A stretch of DNA of 13,976 bases from Propionibacteriaceae bacterium (lineage in GTDB: Bacteria; Actinomycetota; Actinomycetes; Propionibacteriales; Propionibacteriaceae): positions 1-13,976 of the forward strand of contig PMLO01000062.1 of assembly GCA_003158895.1 (NCBI GenBank), in the 5' to 3' direction. Numbering within the stretch: the first letter of the stretch is position 1; each line of letters opens with the position of its first letter. Below the pieces are notes generated by a model, which saw only the letters and a list, made by a program, of their open reading frames with translations, was not told the DNA's origin and made no database searches. Below are positions 1 to 6,410 of this stretch, in pieces. A program made the translations under genes and the position numbers.

Positions 1-345
1 CACGGTCGCCGTGAGCTCGCCGGCGATCTTGAACATGTTGGGGAGCATCAGCAGGAGTCCCTGCGACGCCGTGAACGTCGTCGACAGCGCACCGCCCTGG
101 AGCGCACCGTGCATGGCACCCGCGGCTCCGGCCTCGGACTGCATCTCGATGACCGTCGGGACCGTGCCCCAGACGTTCGTCAGGTGGTGCGCGGACCACT
201 CATCGGCGAGCTCGGCCATCGTCGAGCTGGGTGTGATCGGGTAGATCGAGCACAGCTCGTTGAGGCGGAACGCCACCGACGCGGCTGCCTCGTTGCCGTC
301 GATGATGACGCGATCGTCGGTACGGCTACGGGAGATGATGGTCAT
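1..345 (-). CDS. nifJ: Pyruvate:ferredoxin (flavodoxin) oxidoreductase, N-terminal part (cut by window edge)
   Basis: The gene starts at ATG 345-343 and runs off the left edge, so only the first 115 residues are seen. NifJ-type enzymes oxidise pyruvate with CoA to acetyl-CoA and CO2 and pass low-potential electrons to ferredoxin or flavodoxin, using thiamine diphosphate and [4Fe-4S] clusters. The visible part is the pyrimidine-binding N-terminal domain. It shows YPITPSSTMAE at residues 35-45, MQSEAGAAGAMHGAL at 68-82 and FTASQGLLLMLPNM at 91-104, all hallmarks of this family (full length is usually near 1,170-1,200 residues). GGAG lies about 12 nt upstream of the ATG. The upstream flavoprotein gene ends at 349, only 3 bp away, so the two form an operon. 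The related 2-oxoacid:acceptor oxidoreductases are less likely, given the close match to NifJ in this stretch. Catalytic and cluster-binding regions cannot be checked here. Confidence 0.9.
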   Translation of the reverse strand, partial: MTIISRSRTDDRVIIDGNEAAASVAFRLNELCSIYPITPSSTMAELADEWSAHHLTNVWGTVPTVIEMQSEAGAAGAMHGALQGGALSTTFTASQGLLLMLPNMFKIAGELTATV

Positions 346-348
346 GTC

Positions 349-1974
349 TCAGCGCTCCGGGATCATCTCGATGGCATGGACGGGACACTGCTCATAGCAG
401 GTCGCACAGCCCGTGCACTTCTCGTAGTTGTACTGGTAGCGGTAGCCCTTCCCCAGCTTGATGATCGCGTCCTCCGGGCAGCTGCCGAGGCAGCCGTCGC
501 ACTCGATGCAGTTGCCGCAGGACAGGCAGCGGGCCGCCTCGAAGTGAGCCTCGTCGGCGTTGAGTCCCTCGACAACCTCGGCGAAGTCCAAGCGGTGCTC
601 GAGGCCGAGCTCGGGCTCGAGCCGGCGCTCGTGGTCGCCGAAGTACCACAGGTTGAGCATGTCCAGCGTGGCCAGCGGGTGCTTGGTCCGGGGCGCCGCC
701 TGGCGGCTGAACAGCCAGTTGTCGATCATGCGGGCAGCACGCTTGCCGTGCCCGACGCCGATCGTGACCGTACGGTCGCTGGGTACGACGTCGCCGCCGG
801 CGAAGATGCCGGGCACGTCCGTCATGAGGCTCGTCGGATCGACGCGTACGACGTCGTTCTCGAACTGCAGCCCCGGGATGTTCTTGAGGAAGTTGGAGTC
901 GGCCTCCTGCCCGAGGGCGAGGATGACGGTGTCGGCGGCCATCGTCTCGTACCGGCCCGTGCCCCTGGCCCTGCCCTGGTCGTCGAGCTCCATGATCTCG
1001 ACGGTCATCGAGTCGGCGTCCATCGCCGAGATCGTACGGAGCCAGTTCATCTGTACGCCCTCGCGGATGGCCTCGTCCTTCTCGGCCTCGTGGGCGGGCA
1101 TCTGCTCCTCGCCCCGGCGATAGATGACGATCGACTCCTCGGCACCGAGCCGACGTGCCACGCGGGCCGCGTCCATGGCGGTGTTGCCCCCTCCGTACAC
1201 AGCCACGCGGCGGCCGATGACAGGGCGTTCGCCGCTCGCCACGTCGTGGAGGAACGTGACCGCGTCGATCATCTTGGCGGCGTCCATGCTGGGGATGTCC
1301 ACGCGCTTGGACAGGTTGGCGCCGATCGCGACGAAGACGGCGTCGAAGCCGCCCTCCTTCTGCTCGGCGAGGAGGTCCTTGACCTTGTGGTTCTGGGTGA
1401 AGACGATCCCCAGGCCACGCAGCCGGTCGATCTCGGCGTCGAGGATGTTGCGCGGGAGCCGGTACTCGGGGATGCCGTAGCGCATCATGCCCCCGGGCAC
1501 GTCGCCGGCATCGCGGATCTCGACGGAGTGGCCGAGCGCGGCGAGGTGGTACGCGGCGGACAAGCCCGAGGGGCCTGCGCCGATGATGAGCACCTTGAGG
1601 CCTGTGGGGTGCTCGAGCCTCGGGAACTGCCAGCCGTTCTCGATCGCGAGGTCCCCGAGGTAGCGCTCAACGCCGTGGATGGAGATCGGCTGATCGAGGC
1701 CCGTACGGTTACACGCGTTCTCGCACGGGTGGTAGCAGACACGCCCGTGGATCGCCGGGAACGGGTTGTCCTGGACGAGCTGGCGCCACGCGAGCTCCTC
1801 CTGGCCGGCCTTGACCAGCCGGAGCCATTCCTGGATGTTCTCGCCCGCGGGGCAGGCGTTGTTGCAGGGCGGGAGCAAGTCCATGTACACCGGCATGCGC
1901 GAACGGACCGGACCAACACGGCCGGTTCCCTGCGACAAGTCGGGGCGCTGGGTGATGTCTCGCTGGTCCGCCAC
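349..1974 (-). CDS. GltD-like NAD(P)H/FAD oxidoreductase with C-terminal 2x[4Fe-4S] ferredoxin domain
   Basis: This is a soluble electron-transfer flavoprotein of the glutamate synthase small-subunit (GltD) family with a ferredoxin tail, 541 residues from the chosen start. The N-terminal Fe-S domain has cysteines 37, 41, 80, 84 and 88. FAD binding is marked by GAGPSG at 132-137 and by GIFAGGDVV at 389-397, and NAD(P)H binding by GGGNTAMDAA at 261-270. At the C-terminus CLSCGN (483-488) leads into two CxxCxxCxxxCP motifs at 489-500 and 520-531. It lies 3 bp upstream of nifJ, so it probably moves electrons between NifJ or its ferredoxin and NAD(P)H; the direction is inferred. No GltB (large subunit) is present, so glutamate synthesis is unlikely. 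The start is GTG at 1974, with GGGAG 4 nt upstream. The frame stays open to ATG 2079, but that ATG lies inside the predicted promoter; ATG 1896 is the shorter option and lacks a ribosome-binding site. Confidence 0.88.
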   Translation of the reverse strand: MADQRDITQRPDLSQGTGRVGPVRSRMPVYMDLLPPCNNACPAGENIQEWLRLVKAGQEELAWRQLVQDNPFPAIHGRVCYHPCENACNRTGLDQPISIHGVERYLGDLAIENGWQFPRLEHPTGLKVLIIGAGPSGLSAAYHLAALGHSVEIRDAGDVPGGMMRYGIPEYRLPRNILDAEIDRLRGLGIVFTQNHKVKDLLAEQKEGGFDAVFVAIGANLSKRVDIPSMDAAKMIDAVTFLHDVASGERPVIGRRVAVYGGGNTAMDAARVARRLGAEESIVIYRRGEEQMPAHEAEKDEAIREGVQMNWLRTISAMDADSMTVEIMELDDQGRARGTGRYETMAADTVILALGQEADSNFLKNIPGLQFENDVVRVDPTSLMTDVPGIFAGGDVVPSDRTVTIGVGHGKRAARMIDNWLFSRQAAPRTKHPLATLDMLNLWYFGDHERRLEPELGLEHRLDFAEVVEGLNADEAHFEAARCLSCGNCIECDGCLGSCPEDAIIKLGKGYRYQYNYEKCTGCATCYEQCPVHAIEMIPER

Positions 1975-1994
1975 AGTGCTCCCGGGTGTTGAAA

Positions 1995-2008
1995 GATCAA
2001 AATCTTCA
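1995..2008. repeat. Short inverted repeat in the 5' UTR of the flavoprotein gene
   Basis: AAGAT-caaa-ATCTT lies about 20 bp upstream of the GTG start at 1974, within the predicted untranslated leader. It is AT-rich in a GC-rich background. It could be a minor operator or a weak RNA hairpin; nothing else supports a role. Confidence 0.25.
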
Positions 2009-2060
2009 GCAAGGCTAACGCGGGCGGAATCGGGTCCTGCGGGCGGGGTCCGCGTTGGCA

Positions 2061-2089
2061 GCAATACCCCTAGGGGCATTATTCGTCAG
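2061..2089 (-). promoter_or_regulatory. Probable promoter of the flavoprotein-nifJ operon with a CsoR/CstR-like dyad in the spacer
   Basis: On the minus strand a -35-like CTGACG (2089-2084) is separated by exactly 17 bp from a -10-like TATTGC (2066-2061). The spacer holds the perfect palindrome CCCCTAGGGG (2067-2076). With its flanks the + strand reads ATACCCCTAGGGGCAT (2064-2079), 7 of 8 base pairs symmetric. C-tract/G-tract dyads flanked by AT are the pattern described for operators of CsoR/CstR (DUF156) repressors, which sense copper or persulfide. No such repressor gene is in the window. The -10 match is only fair, so the promoter is a prediction. Confidence 0.5.
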
Positions 2090-2706
2090 GCAGTGCGGTA
2101 CATGCGGAACAGTGGCGCGTCGTACCAGACCGGGCCGCAGCTGTAGGCAATGCCGTCGCCGGAGAAGCCGTGCCGCTCGTAGAACCGCCAGCCACGGGCG
2201 TTGCCGCCGATGATCCAGAGGTACGCGGGCAGGTGGCCGGGCAGGGCAAGATCCATGAGTGCGTCGGCCAAACCGGTGCCGCGGGCAGTCGGTTGCAGGT
2301 ACAGGTGGTTGAGCTGCTGGGTCACGCCGGGGATGGGCTGTACCTCGTTGATCGACTCCCAGTCCTGCGGCGTCGAGCGGCTGACGCAGATGCCGACGAT
2401 GGTGTCGTCGGCGAGGGCCAGCCACGTACGGTCCTGGGGTTCCTCGCCGCGCGCCTCCGCGGCGAGGTTGGCGGCGAACTCCCGCTCCCGGCCCGGCGCG
2501 AGCCCGTCAGCTTCGTCGAGTCGCTGCTGCGACCAGATCGGGGGCATGACGTCCGGGTACGAGAAAGCGACCATCTCCGCGTCCGCGCGGCAGTAGGCGA
2601 GCGCGTCCGAGGGTCGCGCACGCCGTACCACGTACGGCCCGATGCGATGTACGGCGTCGGGCGCGTCGAAGCCGGCGCCCTGAGGAGCCGTCGGCCGAAG
2701 GGTCAC
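2086..2706 (-). CDS. GNAT family N-acetyltransferase
   Basis: A 206-residue cytoplasmic acetyltransferase of the GNAT superfamily, which moves acetyl groups from acetyl-CoA to an amine. The acetyl-CoA-binding strand-loop-helix is visible as LYLQPTARGTGLADALM near residues 135-151, with the Q-x-x-A-R-G-T-G-L pyrophosphate loop. The C-terminal part has the usual FYERHGFSGDG element (about 176-186). Before the core, WLALADDTIVGICV is the typical beta-strand pair ahead of the loop. Residues 1-60 are less typical. The start is GTG 2706, which overlaps the stop of the upstream thiamine-binding gene by GTGA, so translation is probably coupled. The substrate cannot be told from the sequence, and no toxin-antitoxin or antibiotic-resistance partner is adjacent. 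Confidence 0.85.
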   Translation of the reverse strand: MTLRPTAPQGAGFDAPDAVHRIGPYVVRRARPSDALAYCRADAEMVAFSYPDVMPPIWSQQRLDEADGLAPGREREFAANLAAEARGEEPQDRTWLALADDTIVGICVSRSTPQDWESINEVQPIPGVTQQLNHLYLQPTARGTGLADALMDLALPGHLPAYLWIIGGNARGWRFYERHGFSGDGIAYSCGPVWYDAPLFRMYRTA

Positions 2707-3008
2707 GCCTCGAGCTGCTCGAGGGCTGTCTCGAGACGCTCCAGCTTGCCAGTGAGCTCACCCTTGCGTTCGCCGAAGATGTCCGCCTTGAGGACGAGGC
2801 TGACCCGCGGCCCGTACGGGGCGAGCGCGTCGACGGCCTGCTTGACGACCGACATGCACTCGTCCCAGGTGCCCTCGATCGTCGTGAACATGGCGTCGGT
2901 GTGGTTGGGCAGCCCCGAGTCGCGCACGACACGTACGGCGGCGGCGACCGCCTCGTGCACGTACCCCTCGTCGGAGCCGGCTGTACTAACGGAGAAGGCC
3001 ACGAGCAT
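2703..3008 (-). CDS. MTH1187/YkoF-like thiamine-binding family protein (UPF0045, DUF77)
   Basis: A 101-residue ferredoxin-fold protein of the MTH1187 family, known as small cytoplasmic proteins that form oligomers and, in studied cases, bind thiamine or related ligands. It shows the family pattern: an N-terminal strand MLVAFSV, a helix, SGLPNHTDAMFTTIEG (31-46), the helix WDECMSVVKQAVDAL (48-62) and the strand RVSLVLKADI (68-77). The C-terminal helix ends in ERLETALEQLEA. Length fits the family. The stop overlaps the GTG start of the acetyltransferase gene. No Shine-Dalgarno sequence precedes the ATG, and a candidate -10 ends 6 nt before it, so the message may be leaderless. A link to thiamine-diphosphate-dependent NifJ nearby is tempting, but they seem to be in separate transcription units. 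Confidence 0.82.
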   Translation of the reverse strand: MLVAFSVSTAGSDEGYVHEAVAAAVRVVRDSGLPNHTDAMFTTIEGTWDECMSVVKQAVDALAPYGPRVSLVLKADIFGERKGELTGKLERLETALEQLEA

Positions 3009-3014
3009 GTGCCA

Positions 3015-3043
3015 AGTCTGGCGCGTGTCGGCATCTCTGTCAG
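3015..3043 (-). promoter_or_regulatory. Candidate leaderless promoter for the thiamine-binding/acetyltransferase pair
   Basis: On the minus strand CTGACA (3043-3038, five of six bases of the -35 consensus) is 17 bp from CAGACT (3020-3015), and the ATG at 3008 starts 6 nt after that. This spacing would put the transcript start at or next to the ATG, which agrees with the absence of a ribosome-binding site. The -10 match is only 3 of 6. Confidence 0.4.
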
Positions 3044-3044
3044 G

Positions 3045-3212
3045 TCACTCGGTGACCATGACGACCGTCCCTGCCGTCGGCACGACCAGAGCGGTGGAGT
3101 CCGATGGCGAAATGTCGAACCCGCACACGGATCGCAGTCGCCACTGCGAGGATGCCTCGGAGAAGGAGACGACCGTGACACCCCTAGGTCCCGTTCTCAG
3201 GGCGGTCAGCAC
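3045..3212 (-). other. Doubtful small ORF (55 codons) in the 3009-3337 gap
   Basis: In the 329-bp gap between the symporter and thiamine-binding genes, a minus-strand frame is open from GTG 3212 to TGA 3045. The product would start VLTALRTGPRG and end TAGTVVMVTE, with strand-like hydrophobic runs (VTVVSF, ALVVPTAG) and mostly G/C third positions. There is only a GAG directly before the GTG, and I do not recognise the product. It could be a real small protein, a gene remnant, or chance. It ends just upstream of the promoter predicted for the next gene. Confidence 0.2.
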
Positions 3213-3255
3213 CTCGCGTGGTTCATCATGTTCAGTGGGTGAGTCGGAGGTTCAC

Positions 3256-3271
3256 ATGGCCAATTCGCCAT
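3256..3271. repeat. 16-bp palindrome, possible regulatory site
   Basis: ATGGCcaattcGCCAT is symmetric in 7 of 8 pairs, with an AATT core. It lies in the non-coding gap, 66 bp downstream of the symporter stop. It has no central CG, so it does not look like a LacI-type operator. No gene start is close enough to assign it. Confidence 0.3.
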
Positions 3272-3296
3272 GAGAACGTGCAGCTCGCCTGGTTAA

Positions 3297-3317
3297 CGTG
3301 GTGAACCGGACACCACG
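3297..3317 (-). terminator. Candidate terminator of the GPH symporter gene
   Basis: CGTGGTG-aaccgga-CACCACG forms a perfect 7-bp stem with a 7-nt loop, beginning 21 bp after the symporter stop codon. No U-run follows on the minus strand, only a short TTAACC, as is common for actinobacterial hairpin terminators. Confidence 0.45.
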
Positions 3318-3337
3318 CAGGCATCAGCCGAGTCGCC

Positions 3338-4711
3338 TCAGCGGAGCTGGCCGCGCTCCTTGAGGTCGGCGACGAGAGAGGCGTACATGGCCTCGTCGAT
3401 CCGATACTTCGCGCGATAGATCAGGTAGCCGACGATGATGAGGACCGGCGGAATGATCAACATCGCGACCTTGATGATGAGCAGCCCGCCAGGGGTGACA
3501 TCGTCGGGGGTGACCGCGCGGTTCACGCCGGAGATGATGACCGCCACGCTGACGACCTGGGTGGCCAGAGCGGCACCGACCTTGTTGATGAACGGCTGCA
3601 GCGCGAACGTCACCGCGACGTTGCGACGGCCGAGCTTCCACTGGCCGTACTCGATGGTGTCGGTGAGGAACACCAGCATGAGCATCGTGACCCACGACTG
3701 CCCGAGGAAGAGCAGCAGCCCGGCGACGCCGATGGGGATCATGTTCATCGGGCTGAAGAAGAAGACCACGTAGCCGGCGAGGATCAGGGCTGTCGCGAGC
3801 GTGTACAGCGTGCGGCGCTTCATGCGCTTCGCCACCATCGGGAACGTCACGAACCCGATGAGCTGGGCAACCCCGAGGACCGCGGCGAACGGCGAGTACA
3901 TGTTCTCGTCGCGATAGACGTACTTGAAGAAGTAGACGCCGAACGTCGTCGTCGTCACATAGCCGGTCATGAACAGCACCATCGCGATCGCCGTCCACAG
4001 CAGCTGGTCGTTGTGGAACACGACGCCGGCGATCTCCTTCAGGGTGGTGCGCTCCTGCGGGACGACGATGTCCGGCTCGCGCACCCCGAACAGCGTGACC
4101 GACTGGCCGAGCAGCATGACGACGACCACGGCGATCGTGAACATCGTCCACGCCCGTACGTCCCCGCCCAACGCGTTCGTCACCGGGATGATCGCCACGA
4201 CAACGGTGAACAGGCCGATCGTCGCGAAGATCTTCGCCAGTGCGCCGTAGCTCTCCCGCTGCTTCTGGTCGATCGTGAGGGCGGGCAGCAAGGACCAGTA
4301 CGGGATGTCGTTCGACGTCCATGACAGGCTCCACAGCAGGTAGAGCACCACGAAGACCGCCACGAAGCTCGTCCCGTGCAGCCCCAGGTTCGTGAACAGA
4401 AGCGTCGTGATCGTGGCCGACGCGATCGCGCCGCCTGCGATCCACGGCTTGTAGTGCCCGAACCGGGTATTGGTGTTGTCGACGATGGAACCCATGACGA
4501 TGTCGGCGACCGCGTCGAACAGCCGCGCGGCGAGGATGAGCCCCGTCGCCCACGCCAGCTGGACGTCGGGCAGGTTGACGACCTCGGTGAGGTAGACGAC
4601 CAGGAACATGCTGACCAGCGTGTAGACCATGTCCCGGCCGACCGTGCCGACCCCGAAGGCCCACTTGTTGCGCCTGTCCGAGATCGGCCCTGACACCTGC
4701 TCGGTGACCAC
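3338..4711 (-). CDS. GPH-family (MelB-like) sugar:cation symporter
   Basis: A 457-residue inner-membrane transporter of the glycoside-pentoside-hexuronide:cation symporter branch of the major facilitator superfamily. It has about 12 hydrophobic segments. The N-terminal signature is clear: GRDMVYTLVSMFLVVYLTEV (25-44), then FDAVADIVMGSIVDNT (65-80) and FGHYKPWIAGG (84-94). D66 and D70 sit where MelB has its cation-binding D55 and D59, so Na+- or H+-coupled uptake is likely. The start chosen is GTG 4711, with GAGGGAG 5 nt upstream; ATG 4762 would add 17 unlikely residues. No glycosidase, isomerase or sugar kinase is next to it, so the substrate is unknown. It follows the cyd operon by 118 bp, with no clear terminator between them. 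Confidence 0.85.
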   Translation of the reverse strand: MVTEQVSGPISDRRNKWAFGVGTVGRDMVYTLVSMFLVVYLTEVVNLPDVQLAWATGLILAARLFDAVADIVMGSIVDNTNTRFGHYKPWIAGGAIASATITTLLFTNLGLHGTSFVAVFVVLYLLWSLSWTSNDIPYWSLLPALTIDQKQRESYGALAKIFATIGLFTVVVAIIPVTNALGGDVRAWTMFTIAVVVVMLLGQSVTLFGVREPDIVVPQERTTLKEIAGVVFHNDQLLWTAIAMVLFMTGYVTTTTFGVYFFKYVYRDENMYSPFAAVLGVAQLIGFVTFPMVAKRMKRRTLYTLATALILAGYVVFFFSPMNMIPIGVAGLLLFLGQSWVTMLMLVFLTDTIEYGQWKLGRRNVAVTFALQPFINKVGAALATQVVSVAVIISGVNRAVTPDDVTPGGLLIIKVAMLIIPPVLIIVGYLIYRAKYRIDEAMYASLVADLKERGQLR

Positions 4712-4829
4712 GTCGTCTCCCTCGCTCACGGTGGTACGAACTGCGGCCCGCCCCCCGAACACCCGTGACGGACGCTACCGCAGCGAGGCGTGCGAGGCAG
4801 GCGGTTCGGCCCGGACGCGCGCGGAGCCC

Positions 4830-6410
4830 TCAGGCTGTGAGCCGTACGACCTTGTCGCACCGCGCGACGACCCGCTCGTCGTGCGTGACGACGAGCAGCG
4901 GACGCGTACCGACACTCGACCACAGGTCGTCGAGCAGCGCGTTCGCCGTGGGGGCGTCGAGGTGCTCGCTGGGTTCGTCGAGGACGAGGACGTCGTACGA
5001 TCCGGCGAACAGCCGGGACAGCGCCAGGCGGCGTGCCTCGCCCCCGGACAGTGTGGCGCCCAGCTCGCCGACGATGCGGTCGGGATCCAGCGGGAGGCCC
5101 GCCTGGTCGAGCGCGGCGACGACCTCGTCGTCGGTCGCGTCCTTGTTCCCGATCCGTACGTTCTCGGCGATCGTCGTGGCGAACAGATGCGCGTCCTGGG
5201 CGAGGTAGCCCACGCGGCCGGACGTCGTGACCTCGCCGGAGACCGGTGGGATGAGCCCCAGCACGGTCGCGGCGAGCGTCGTCTTCCCGACACCACTAGG
5301 CCCGACGACCGCGACGCTCTCGCCGGCGGCGAGGTCGAACGAGATGCCGGAGCCGACGGGGGCGAAGCCGGGCCACCCGATCGTGAGGTCGGCGACGTGT
5401 ACGGCCGGGTGCTCGCTCGCGTCTGCGAGCGGCGCGTCGCCCCGGCCCACGGGTTCGGCGTCGAGGACCTCGACGACGCGGTCGAGTGCCGTCTGGGCCC
5501 GCGTAAGGGTCTGGGCCGCCTGCGCGAGACCGCCAAGGACCTCGTGCAGCGCCAGCGGCGTGAGCACGAGCACAGCGAGCAGCCGCGGCGCGATGGCGCC
5601 GGAGACGACCGCTGCGCCACCGATCCACAGTGCGGCGATGACGGCCGTCCCGGCAGCCACGACCTGCCCCGCCGCCGCCCACGCTCGTACCGCCGTGGCG
5701 CGTCGCTCGGCCGCCCGCAGCTGGGCGTCCAGGTCGTCGATGCGGGCCAGCGCGGCGGTGTCCGCGTCGTACGCGACAAGGTCGACCGCGACGAGCGCTG
5801 TCTGGCGCACCTGGTCGGCCAGTCGGCCTCGCAGCGGAATTGCCGCCGCGTCGGCATCTCGCGAGACCCGCTGCGCCCACGCGGGGAGAACCAGCCCGGC
5901 GACGACCGCTGTCGCCAGGAGCACCGCGGCGTTCCCGAGCGAGAACCGCACGAGCATCGCGCTCGTACCGACCATGACCACCACGGCCGACGCGAACGGC
6001 AGCACGACGCGTACGACGACATCCTGGACGGCTTCGACGTCGGCCACGACGCGTACGAGCATGTCGCCGTGGCGCTTGCCCATCAGCGTCGTCCGGGCGA
6101 GCGTCGTGTACGTGCGAAGGCGGAGCGCCGACTGCATCCGCAGCGCCAGCTCGTGCCCGACGAGCCGCTCGGTGTAGCGGAAGACGCCGCGGGAGATGCC
6201 GAAGAACCGTACGCCGACGGCAGCCACGCTCAGGTCGAGGAAGTTGGGATGCTCGGCAGCTTTCGAGATGAGCCACGCCGAGACGCCGATGAGGGCGATC
6301 GACGCGCCGCTGGCCAGGGCAGCCAGCACGATGGAGGCGGCCAGCAGCCACCGCCCTCTGGGCACCGAGCGCAGAAGGTCAGCGACGAGACGCTGCCACC
6401 CGGACCTCAT
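4830..6410 (-). CDS. cydC: CydC, thiol reductant ABC exporter subunit
   Basis: A half-transporter of 526 residues that pairs with CydD in the membrane. CydDC exports cysteine and glutathione-like thiols (heme binding is also reported for it) and is needed to assemble cytochrome bd. Residues 1-310 form the transmembrane domain, with hydrophobic runs at about 20-45, 134-155, 160-178 and 247-290, plus the CydC-typical SAWLISKAAEHP (44-55) and FRYTERLVGHE (77-87). The ATPase domain has Walker A GPSGVGKTT (370-378), signature LSGGE (454-458), Walker B VLVLDEPSEHLD (474-485) and switch histidine H510. The ATG overlaps the cydD stop by ATGA, so translation is coupled. It is the last gene of cydABDC. 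CydC and CydD are separate here, not fused. Confidence 0.92.
   Translation of the reverse strand: MRSGWQRLVADLLRSVPRGRWLLAASIVLAALASGASIALIGVSAWLISKAAEHPNFLDLSVAAVGVRFFGISRGVFRYTERLVGHELALRMQSALRLRTYTTLARTTLMGKRHGDMLVRVVADVEAVQDVVVRVVLPFASAVVVMVGTSAMLVRFSLGNAAVLLATAVVAGLVLPAWAQRVSRDADAAAIPLRGRLADQVRQTALVAVDLVAYDADTAALARIDDLDAQLRAAERRATAVRAWAAAGQVVAAGTAVIAALWIGGAAVVSGAIAPRLLAVLVLTPLALHEVLGGLAQAAQTLTRAQTALDRVVEVLDAEPVGRGDAPLADASEHPAVHVADLTIGWPGFAPVGSGISFDLAAGESVAVVGPSGVGKTTLAATVLGLIPPVSGEVTTSGRVGYLAQDAHLFATTIAENVRIGNKDATDDEVVAALDQAGLPLDPDRIVGELGATLSGGEARRLALSRLFAGSYDVLVLDEPSEHLDAPTANALLDDLWSSVGTRPLLVVTHDERVVARCDKVVRLTA

Noticed and set aside
109..1992. Long plus-strand frame of 627 codons
   Set aside because: It is antisense to the flavoprotein and nifJ genes, and its product is Arg/Gly/Val-rich low-complexity sequence without family motifs, as expected opposite GC-rich genes.
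3178..3190. Second CCCCTAGG string, similar to the dyad at 2064-2079
   Set aside because: Only the left half matches; the right half (TCCCG) breaks the symmetry, so it is not counted as a second operator.
3175..3273. Plus-strand 32-codon ORF starting at GTG 3175 with AAGGAG 6 nt upstream
   Set aside because: The ribosome-binding site is good, but the product (VTPLGPVLRAVSTSRG...) has no features, no promoter is visible and no gene follows on that strand. Chance is likely.
4712..4829. Terminator or small gene between cydC and the symporter
   Set aside because: No convincing stem-loop or frame was found in these 118 bp; a weak TAGCGT could be a -10, but nothing supports it.
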